Source: Salticus scenicus (lineage: Eukaryota; Arthropoda; Arachnida; Araneae; Salticidae). From it: a stretch of 64,000 nt of DNA. Location of the stretch: contig OZ005648.1 of the NCBI GenBank assembly GCA_963930645.1, positions 244,939,436 to 245,003,435 of the forward strand. Direction: 5' to 3'. Both the position numbers and the translations under genes were made by a program. The notes under the pieces are model-generated. The model did no database searches and had not been told where the DNA came from. It worked only from the letters and a program-made list of their open reading frames with translations. Below are positions 29,963 to 41,900 of the stretch, one piece after another (the first letter of the stretch is position 1; each line of letters starts with the position of its first letter).

Positions 29963-32900
29963 CTTGTCTGCTATCAGCATATCTCAAGAACAAATAATAG
30001 AGAAAGTCCAAACTTTGTATTCTAAATGTGTATCATATAAGGATGCTACAATAAGCTTTTTGTTGAGATGAAGCAATTGGTTCGTGTACAGGGACACCCA
30101 AGAGAATTCATAAACATTACGTCTATGGGGGGAAATTGCAAGTAAGTAGAGTTTAACGTCTATAGACTGCGCAAAACCAAATGAAATTAATATATATTTT
30201 TTATATGCATAAAAACATGTCTCATGCAGAATATGGCAGGGATATCATTCACAGTTTGTTTACAGGGCTACACAAAAGAATAAGATTATAGTGCAAAAAT
30301 AGTTGTAAATTGGTGGAAGTGCATTTGAGGTTGTGCCATGTATTATTACTATAGGATTATGTTTAAGTGCACCATGCGGTTTGTACATAATATTCAAAAT
30401 ATATAGAGGGCTGTAAATATTTAAGCGATAACATTCTTTTTTATTGTTAGTAGAAGTGCTTTACTATAATATTTTATCATGTCCAGGAAAGCTGCTCAGG
30501 AACTGAAATGATTTCCTTATAGAAGTATGATAAATAATGTATGTTTTTAAGCTAAATATTCATCACTTTGTTTTTTGCATATTTACTCACTTTGAGGCTT
30601 CCTGATTACCAAAGTCAAGTTTTTTAATGTTTGATCTTTGTCTGTATAACTTAAAAATGGATGATTTCAGGAGATCCAAAAGTTGTATTTTCAAATTAAT
30701 ATAAGTTTGTTGCTGGAAAAGTTTGATCAAGACTAATAAGTTCCAAAGAATGTTGCGTGTGAAAGTTGTCTGAATAATTTTAAGTGAACTTTTAATTTTA
30801 ATAAAGGATTTAAATTCTACATAAACGTAGGTGCAGTAATGAAACGGGGGGAGCCGTAGTTCCCCTCATACAGAACTAATTATCCTATAAAATTCTTCCA
30901 AAGCCTAATTTGAATTGTTTTAACATGGATTTACATAACAGTACTCATTAACTTGCCTCTTAATCTCAAACCTGTATTTATAGTATTAAATTTCAGGGTA
31001 AGAGAAAGTCCTGTGAGTGACACACCAGATTATTTAAATTTTAATAGTGCATTGTTATTTGATCGATTTTTTTTTTTTTTTTTTTTGTCATCAAATTAAA
31101 CTTTAGAACATATTGTAGTGCTATATTTGGAGTGGAATTGCTATCATTTTATGGTCAGCCGAGTAGATTAAATAAAATATAAGAAATTACTTCATAATAA
31201 ATACTATGTATAGTCTGTATGGTGTTCAGGCAATAAGGCACAGACCCCAGATATTATAGGTGCAGAATACGTTGCCAAAGACAGCAGGGACCTGAAGCAA
31301 GTTTTTGAACAATTTCAATGGATTTTTGTTTTTTAAGTTTTTATTTATAAAGTGAAAATAGTGATTCCTTTTCATTGTTGTTCCATTTAAATATAGTGAC
31401 CAGTGAAGCAGGCAAAACCTGCTAGTAATAATAATAAAAATAAAGAAAAAAAATCTTACTTTATTAGGACTTTAGCTGCATCAATATTAGTGTACCATGA
31501 TGGTAGATCAAATTTAACACTGAATTTTTCACCAAGATAGTTTAGAGCTTGATCTTGAAACGTAATTCCTTCAGAACAACTCATTTGTCTTAACATACTT
31601 TTAATGCAGCTGCAATTTTAAGGCACAAGCATGATAAATCACAGAATTATACCCATTAATAATGAAATTCAAAAGTTAAACAAAATTATCATACCCTTTG
31701 AAAAACGTGTCCTTTTCCATATTCCTAATTAATTCATTGTAAATATAACTATCTGGCTCATCAACAAGAGCTTTGAGAACAAGCATTACAGGCACAAAGT
31801 ATAAGGCTTTTTTATAACTGAACATGAGCTTGACAGTACCATCAGATAAATAGTGCAAGACTAGATTCTATACAAATAAAATAAACTATTAGAGAAGGAA
31901 AAAAAAAACTAAAATTATAGATACATTAGTCTGTCCAAATGGTGAATAAAGTAATTTTGTTGAGCAATGTAATGTGTTGAGGTCTAATATACAGAAATGT
32001 CACCTCTCGTGGTATAATTAGTATAGTTAAGCATGGCCAGATAATTAGCATAGTTAAAGTGAGTTCCTTTTATTTTTCCCCTGTTAAGTATCTTCTGTCT
32101 TATAAAGAGTAAGTATAAATGATTTTAGATTTTACAAAGCATTTTTGTTTTTAAAAAATTCATAATCTGGAAATTGTAAGTTTCTGGAGAATCAACTAAT
32201 TACATAATCTAGAAGGTACACACCACCTTTCCATAAATGATCAGACATTTTCGATTCAGACATTTTGTCAAATATCTAGTAAAATTGTTGATGAATTATC
32301 CTGAAACTTTGGGCATAGAGCATGTTCCTCATATTTCAGCAAGAATTTTGCCCCAAATAAGAAAAAAAGGAGACTAGTAAAAAAAATAAAGAAAAAACAA
32401 AATATTTGGGACCATCCTGTAAAAAGTAATACTTACAGTATGTTTTGCCTAGAGCATGTGATTATGAGACACCTGCAAATTATCTGTATTCATTTACATG
32501 AAATTGGCACATGTATTCATGGAGATATACAAGGTTCTTTAAACACTGTAAAACACAGTTTTGATTATAACATGTAGGGTATTAAAAAACAATGAAATGT
32601 CATTTTTAGGAAACCTGACATATTACATTAGATATAATGTACTACTACCAGAATATAAAAATACTAAATACCTAATGAAATAATAGCATTTTTACTAAAT
32701 AATTTTTAACTATGTATGAACAAGCTTTAACGAAATTCCATTTATTAGCCAAAGGTATTGATCTACTTACGTAAATCCCCAAGTAAATATTGTGAAAATA
32801 AAAAGTTATTGTTAGAATAAATTGAATTTCAGTTCCACTTTAAAACACTTAAGGATAGGTTTTCTTTTTTATCAATATTTATTTACAATCATTGAACATT

Positions 32901-35900
32901 TTACTATGAATGCACAAATAAAAATAAAAATTTGGGTTAAACATCTTGTATTTTTGCAATTTTTCTTTTCTTTTCATTTCTTTCTTTCTTTTTTTTTGAG
33001 GAACTGAAATTCAGTTTATTCTATCAATGATCACATTTTTGAATTTTCCTGATATTTGCCTGGGGCTTTCATAAAAGTAGGCCAATATATTTGACTAATA
33101 AATTATGCAAATGAAATTCAGGGTTGCTACACAAATCAGGAGAAAAAATTCCCTGAGTTTTCCCTGTCCCTTTTAGAAATAAAATAAATGACACGCAATC
33201 ATGCAGTATTAGAATATGACATGCTTACAAGTTAAATGAACATATTTAGGGTATATTAATTTTATTAAATTAACTATAGTTGGGGGAAGAAACATAATTG
33301 ATTCATTATAAAACACGAAAATTTTTAAAAATATTTAATTATGAAAAAATTTTCCTATGTTTTTCCAAAAAATTTCAAAATTCCCTGATTTTTCCCTGTT
33401 TTTGCAATAAATTTTGAAAATTCCCTAAGTTTTCCCTGTTTTTTAATATATTTTCAAATTCCCTGAGTTTTCCAGGTGCCGTAGCAACCCTGAAATTTCA
33501 TTAAAGCCTGCACATGCACAGTTAAAAATTACTTAGTAAAAATGCTTATATTTCATTTGGTATTTAATATTTTTATATTCTGATTGCAGTACATTGTGTT
33601 TAATGTTGTATGTCATCAAGTTACCTAAAAATGACATTGAATAGGGTTTAATAAAAAAAGTCCATCCTCACACTTTTAAAAGGAAACTTTTATATTCTTT
33701 AACCACATTTCTTGCGACCATGGAAGTCACTGCGCAAGTGCGGATTGAACGAGTCCAGTGTTAAAATAGGGGTGACTGAGAGAAAACAAGCGATAAGGGA
33801 ACACCGAATAACTGGATGTTTGCCAAATAACTATATCTCAGCCAATTTTGCATCCCTCTAAACTTTTGGACTCGACCTCACTGCTAGTCGTAGGAAACGT
33901 GGTCGCACTATATTTCCATGAACATATTACAGATACTATGTTGAATAAAATATTGGTAATGAATGCCTACATGTACTGTTTCTACAGGAATGTTCATTAT
34001 CTGATTTAAATATTTTTTTTTTTTTTTTTAATTTATGATTTAAATATATAATGATTAAAGTTTTTATTATCTTGTTATTTTCTTAAAATTATATTGATGT
34101 GTGCAATACTATTTACACATGACAATTTATGCAACATATGATTTCCAGTCACATCAGCAGAGTGAATGTCGAGAAGAAAGCAGTTTTTTTTTTTTATATG
34201 AATGGTACTCTGGAAAGCTACAAGAATTTAAATATAGATACAAGAATTTAAAATATGGATGCCAAATAGGAAAGGCAAAAAACAAGTAAGGAAAACTTAA
34301 ATGAAATATAAATAATCTCTAAAAAAAAAAAAAAAAAAGAGAGCTAAATTGAACACGTCTCATTTGTTAAATATATTAAAAACACTTTAAACACACGTAA
34401 ATTAAAATTTTTATTTAAAAGATGTTAAAAAAATTTATCCAAAGCTTTTCACTTTAAAATAAAGCTTTTTGCTCTTAAAGCGAAAAGCTTTGGATAAATT
34501 TTTTTAACATCTTTTAAATAAAAATTTAAATTTACGTGTGTTTAATGTGTTTTTAATATATTTAAATGAAATAGTAGCATACAAGAAATATAGGGGGAAT
34601 TTTGTAAAATATAGGACAAGTACTATCCCTGTTAACTATTGTTTAAATAAATAAAAGAAACAGAAATCATTAAATAAACAAAAGAGAAAATTATAATAGG
34701 ATGTCTAAGTACTTTTCCCCATATCAGGGTTGGCAAAAACTAGAGATGGGAATGGTCTGGGAAAAAAAAAAGAATTTTTTTTCCGTTTTTTTTTTTCTTG
34801 AAGAGGCTTATTTCCACTCAGAAAAATTGAAAATTTTGAAATTTCTAGCATAAAATAACATATTTAGAAATTTATAATATTTACATTCCGGTGCTTTTTT
34901 CTTGAAATATTTTTTCATGTTCAGTATCTTACATGAAAACACTGATTCTGATAATGTTCATAATTCAAAAATAAAGTTTTACAGAAATTACAGTTAATCT
35001 TGAAATATTTAAGTATTACAATAACCTCCCACCCATAACATTCATTTGAAATTACTTTTTTTTTTTTTTTTTCTTCAAGTTCCTCTATACTTTTGTCTTT
35101 TTTCTTAAATATATATCCTTAGACTTGTCTATTATTTTAATGTGTGTGGATATATATTTTATACACACACACACATATAAATGCATGTAACAGTAAAAAA
35201 AAAAAAAAAAAAAACCCAAGCAAATACTTTCTGTCAAGAAATTTATTTTGCAATTCATAAAAATTATATGTGCAAAAACTTTCTTGATTTATGTCTTTTA
35301 ACTCAGTTAATAAGTTTTATATTATAACAGGGTAGCTACTAGTCAGGGAAAGTCAGGGAATTTAAGTGAGTCTGGGAAAGTCATGGAATAGTCAGGGAAT
35401 TTCCTGCAATGTCAGGGAAATTTGACAAATTTTGTGCGGAAATAAGCCATACTTGAAAGCTCGTTATTCTAAATTGCTAAATTGTTCATTGATTTTGTGA
35501 AATTTTTTGGGAAATAAACAGTAGAGGTCTGCACGGGCTGGGCTATCGGCTCGAGCCCGGCCCGGCCCGAATTTTTCAATTTGCTCTCGGGCAGGGCTCG
35601 GGCTTAAAATTTTTTGGTAGGCTCGGGCTCAATATTTTTTGTGTGTACTCGGGCCAGGCCTGGAGGAAATTTTAAGCCCGAGCCCGGCCCAGCCCGAATC
35701 TTTTTCTAAATTCCTCGTTAATCAACGAAAAAGGAAAATGATAAAATACTTTTCAGTCATTTATTTTACATAATTTTACAGTCTGGTATGTCACATAAAA
35801 TTTTATTTTGTTAAAAGGTGTCTGTAACTACAATTTAATTGTCTATCAGCTTGACTGGTCGCGATCTGATTTTCCGCAAATATTTTAAACATGTCTCGAA

Positions 35901-38900
35901 ATTAATATATATTTTATTTAAAGTAATATTAGATGGTTTCTAATTCAAAATAATATACATGTTACTACCAGTTTGCGTACATGTAACAAACAAAAGAAAT
36001 TAGATACGTTACTGTATATAAGGCTTTGTTTTCTAAGGTCTGTAGTGTCTAGGTGGTATGAAGGCTATAAAAATCCTTCCGCCGTAACTTTTCCTCTAAG
36101 GCTTCTTTTTCTTTTCTCCGGGGCACTGGATGAAAGTAGCATCATTTTTAGCATGTGCAAAAGCATCTTTTCTATTGAATATGGTTGGATTACCATTAAA
36201 GTTTTTTTTATCGGATCACATGAAAGATTTGGATACATTACGGTATACAACAGGAAGTAGTTGAAAGTGTATTTTTAGTACTTTTAACCATTTTAAATAT
36301 CTTCCTATATTGTTTGAGGAATGCTAATATTTTCGATTTGACTTTCTGTCTGTCTTTGTGCCTTCTGTATGTCTGTAATAATGAAATACCGTTTATATAT
36401 AAATATCTTGTAAACATTCAGCAGTTTTGTTAAAGAACATTCTATTGCTTAGCTATATAAAACCTCTGCAAAACACATACTAAAAATCTTTTTCGTAGAA
36501 AGGCATATTTTTTTTTTTATTTGTAATTTTACATATTTTTGGAATGGGCCAGGCCGGGCTTGATTTTATCGCTTTTTGTCTGGGCCGGGCCTGAAAATTT
36601 CGGCCCGTGCAGACCTCTAATAAACAGCATAAGTCAAAAAAGTCAGGGAAAATGCTGAAAAATAGTCAGGGAATTTGGAAAAGTTCTGATGTTCCCTATA
36701 AAAAAAAAAAAAAAAAAAAATAATAATAATAATAAAATGTTGTTTTAAATTTCTGAAGTTCAATTAACTTCAAATAAAATTTTTATTTTATCTTTGTGAT
36801 CAATTTCATTTTAAGAGCAAATCTGAATTAGAGTCCAGAGCATCAAGTCCAGTCAACCGATTTTATCCAAGACTGACCTGCAATTAGGTTTGGATCTGGT
36901 TGACTAACTTTTTTCTCTTGCATAATAGGTTTGGTTCAGGTTGAGTGAATTTTCTTCCTGGGGGTTGGGTTGTCTGATTTATTTTTCTTGTGGGTCGTGT
37001 TCAGATTAGGTTGACTGAATTTTTTTCCTGCGGGTTAGGTTTAAATTTTCAATGAGTCAGGTCGTCTTAAGAACATCTTTCAAAAAATTTTATCATAATA
37101 AACAAAAATTTGATATTATAAACATACTTAATATTCCCATGATTAAATATATATGTACACAAATTAATATATACATATTGCAGAAAGGTAATAAACAAAG
37201 AAAAATCATATGTATATTAAACTATATATATGCTAAACTTAAAGCATATTTTTGTACTCTTGAAGTTCATAGCACACATAAATGGTTAAAAATTATTAAT
37301 CCATTTTTCAAATTTTTAAATTTATAATTAGTGTACCAGTAACACCATTTAAAATTTTTTTATAATGATTTACTAACTCTGTGACAATGAAAATTTATTC
37401 CATTTTATAACTTTAAAAAGTTCTGCATGATTTTCAGATGAATCATTAAATTTTATTTAGTTTTCGGGTTTCGGATAAAAAGAAATCTGGTTTGGGTCAA
37501 TGAAAAAACTTTTTTTTTTTTTTTTTCTCTCTGTTTAATTCTAATCTAAATTCATTCTAACAATGCTGCTGGGAGATGAACATTCCATAGGAATGCACAC
37601 CCTATGCAAAATTAATGGTTGAATGATGATTTAACTAGTTTTTGGCGTTTTGTACAAGGAAAGGTACTGGCAGTTATGAAACCGAATGGCTCATTTTTTA
37701 ATAGTAAAAGCTTTTTGTATGTTTCTATTAAGAAATAATAATATGGATTGCATGTATTTTTAAATATTTAACACTTTATATTTACTAAGATACTATAACT
37801 ATTAAGAAACCCTATTTTTATCTGTAAAAATTCAAATTTTCCCATTTTTTTCCAATTTTTCCAGGAAAAAACTGCTTTTTTTCCACTGCCTCAAAATTTT
37901 CAATTGAATATTTCAGAAGGTAAGCTTTGTAATTTTTCCCTTCCGAACTATCCGACATGCGACAGACCAATGCAAAGTGAATGCCCAACTCGGTTACAAG
38001 CAAAACATTGGACACATTTTCCCGAATATGTACCTATGAGAAATAAAAAGCAATACCCTGTAAAAATATGCCATGTGTGCATAAAACATAATATAAGAAG
38101 TGAAACAACTTGGTAATGGAAAACACGCCTCGTTCCACTACATATTCCTAAATGCTTTGAGAAGTATCACACGTCACAAAACTACTAAATTATTATTTTA
38201 TAGTATTAATTAATTATCAACCTTATTGAATGCTATATAGCAATGTAAATTTGAAAATAAAATGCCCTATTTCTGAGCTTGTACATGAGTGTTCACAATT
38301 AAGCCAAATTAAATGGTATCCTATGGACGCGTTGGCGCACATTTTATTTGTATGTCAAGTGGTTAATATAAAGATTTCAAATTAGTTCTTGACAAATTCT
38401 AAATAAGAAGTAATTTGTGTATTCATGTTTGAAAAAAATCATTTTTAGATTTCCATTGTACTACAGGTATGAGAAACTTTGGTATTCATAAAAATTTTGA
38501 ATCTCAAATTTTTGAAGTATGAGGAATCATAAAATCACAAAAATGACGTGGTGTCCGCATTTAAGTTAGTCAATTTATTATTATTTTGTGTAGACTATAT
38601 CCTAAAAAAGGAATAATGGTTAAAAATTTAGACTCGTTTTAAAATAGCATACCTTACGACATTGGTCAGAACCCTGATTTCAATGTTCTAATTTATAAAC
38701 TTTGTAAATTTATTTAAAATTTAAATGACATAGCTAAATAGGGCAAAATTTCACATAAATGTGCATCATGAGAATTATTGCATAAGTTAAATACAAAATT
38801 AACATCTATAAGATTAAGTAGAAAATCAGTATAAGTAAATATGCCAAAGCGAGTAACGGGAAGCCTAGTTGGTAGGGTATTTTCAGTCTGTGACTGGAAA

Positions 38901-41900
38901 ATTACCATAAGTGAAGTTCATTGTCCAAATCTTGAACATAGTATGTTCTACAGTAAATACAGTGGAGCACCTTTTATACGTTTCTCGTTTATATGTTTTT
39001 CTCATTTATATGTTTTTCGACTTCGGTCCCAAATCATTCCATTGAATTCTAATGTTAAAATATTTCGTTTATACGACACAAGTAAATTCTTAATTTCACT
39101 TATACGTTTTTTTTCCTCCTTGTAGAATCCCAAGTTTGAGTTTCATTCCAGGATTAAAAAAAAAAAAAGAAGATGAATGCTCTTATGTTTTATTCTTATT
39201 TTTTTTTATTTATTTTTTTTTTTTTTCGATTATTTTTTCTTAGAACTATGGTAACAAAGTGCGACTTGCATCGATAGCCTGGAGGGAAGGGGGGTTAGAG
39301 AAATTTTTAGAGATAAGCCAAGTAGCCAGTGACCACGTGAAGATCTCCCACTTTCTCTTTTAATTGATTCCAAGAATGGGGTATGAAAGGAAAAAAAAAC
39401 CCACAATTTTATAGGCATTATGTAAACTTGAAGATTTATTACTCACTTCCGTTGGGCAACTTGGAAGATTTCTTATCGTGTTTATTTGACATTACAGTTG
39501 GAGAAACATTTGTTTTTTCTTTCCTTCCTTTTAATCGTTTGCAAAAATGTCATCTTCGTTGAGAACAAAAGGTTAAAATCGAAATCTTGAAAAAAATTTC
39601 TGAATTTCTATATTTTTAATTATTATTTAATTTTTATTTAACCTTTTAAAAATAATTTAAATATAATTAAAATATATCTTATTCGAATAAATGTAAAGGA
39701 AATCATGAAAATTGAGTAGACTTTTATTATTAATATGATTACTTTATTGTGTATTATTGTTAAAACGAATTTTCAGTTGTACGTTTTTTTCAGTTATACG
39801 TTTTTTAGGAACGGTCCCTTGAAAAACGTATAAACGGTGCTCCACTGTATTTATAAAAGAAAATATTTGCCTGAATCTTGAACATAGTATGTTCTAGAGT
39901 AAATATTTATAAAAGAAAATATTTGATGGAGAATTGAACAGATATTACCTATGTCAGTCAGTTTTTGGTTGTAACACTGTTTAGTAAGCATGTGGATATA
40001 ATGCTAAATTTTGTACTTGTATAAATTATAACTCAAAATAAAACTCATTCTTTATGTAAACTGTTTCATAAAAAAAAAAAAAGAGTTTCGATTCCTTAGT
40101 ATTTCATTTATTTTATCAAAGAAAGTCATAGATTTCAATAAACCCAGAAGTGGGCAAAATTGTGGGTTTTTCACACAGGATTGCTATACAAATCAGGAAA
40201 AAAAAATCTTTGAGTTTTCCCTGTCCCTTTTAGAAGTAAAATAGATGACATGCAATCATGCAGTATTAGAATTTAATATGTTTACAAGTCAATTGAACAT
40301 ATTTAGGGTATATTAATTTTATTAACTTAATATAGTTGGGAAAAAAAAAAAATTGATTCGTTATAAAGCATCACAAATTTTAAAAATATTTGATTAAGAA
40401 AAAGATTTTCAATGTTTTTCCAAAAAATTTCAAAATTCCCTTAATTTTCACTGTTTTTGCAATAAATTTTGAAAATTCCCTGAGTTTTCCCTGTTTTTTA
40501 ATACATTTTCAAATTCCCTAAGTTTTCCCTGTTTTCCAGGTGCTGTAGCAACCCTGTTCACATGTTTTTTTTTTTTTAGGAAAAACTCATTGGGTTAACC
40601 CAGTCAACCCTGCCCCATATGGTATGGTGTTTAATTTAATGCTATTGCACTTCAAATAATCTATAGGTTATAATGATAAAGAATTTTTTGTTGTATCCCT
40701 GTAAAAATCTATAAATGCTAGACTCATCAAAATCTATACAGTTTGTGGGATGGTAACCTATAACATGGATATATATTTTCAGCATTCGAATAAGGCATTT
40801 AGATGCTATCATACTTTAAATAATTTGAGCCCATAGACCATAATGATAAAGAATTTTTCTTTATGCCCCTGTAAGAAAAGGATAAGTGCTAGATTCATCA
40901 AAATCTATACAGTTCATGTGATGGTGACCTATAACATCTGTATAAATTTTCAGTTCATTCGAGTCATGCATTTAGAAGCTATTACACTTAAAATAATTTG
41001 AGCTCATAGGCCTAATGAAAAAAAATTTTTCTTTGTGTGTCTGTAAAAAATCTATATGTGTTAGATTTACCAAATTCTATACAGTTTGTGCAATGGTGAC
41101 TTATAATGTGTGTATGAATTCTCAGTTCCTTTGAATAAGGTGTCTAGATGCTATCATCAGGGGTGGCGCCAGCTAAGGGCCGGGTTTGGGGGGGGGGGCA
41201 CGGGGAGTCCGTGACCCCCCATCGGGGCATATTTCTAAAATCTGTTGGGGAAGAAACAAAAAATTCAGTTTTTCTCTTTTTAGGAGCATTTTTCTTTCTT
41301 TTTAGAAATTTGGAGAATTCCAGTTTTTGCACTCTATTTTCAATAGGAGAAAGTACTGGATTCGTAAAAATTTTCAGCTTCCAATTTTCCAAGAATTTAC
41401 ACGTTTTAAGAGGTCCAGAACACATTTTGACCATGATATTTTTAGAAAATGTCTGTCTGTCTATGTGTGACAAAAAATTTTTCTAACTGTATCTCAAAAA
41501 CTACTGCACAGAATTACATATGTTTGTATGTAGTAGCACCATGACATAAATTAGTGTCTGTAAACTTTTTTTAACTTAAACTTAAATCACCCTATAGGTG
41601 GCGCTGCTGTATTGATATTTCTTTCATTTAACGGAAGGCTATATTTCAGGTTCTGTTTTGTATAATGGAACAAAACTTGATATGTGAGAGTGCCATTATG
41701 AAACATCAGGTTGATTTAATTTAGGAGCATATCGGCCGATAAGTTTCGCTGCTCTGATGCTATTTTCTTTGAGAAGAGGAAGCTATCTCTCAGATTCTAT
41801 TGTATATTATTTCATATAACTTTTTATAGGACAGGGCCATTATGAAACATTATGTGGAATCAGTTTCAGTGCATATAGCCAGATAGGTGACGTTCCTGTG

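Larger units (their letters stand above)
34725..40612. mobile_element. 5.9-kb hAT-like element carrying nested insertions
   Basis: Termini CAGGGTTGGCAAAAAC and CCCAGTCAACCCTG are flanked by an exact 8-bp duplication, CCCCATAT, at 34717-34724 and 40613-40620. Outside it, the two halves of repeat family H rejoin as in the uninterrupted copy at 28.1 kb. Nested inside are a MITE at 35328, a hAT at 35522, a piggyBac relic, a pogo MITE at 38960 and an R2 MITE at 40176. No hAT transposase was recognised. Confidence 0.75.

Noticed and set aside
41144..41486. Opposed ORFs of 109 and 112 codons
   Set aside because: They cover the GC-rich end of a hAT element and resemble no protein. They shadow each other on the two strands.
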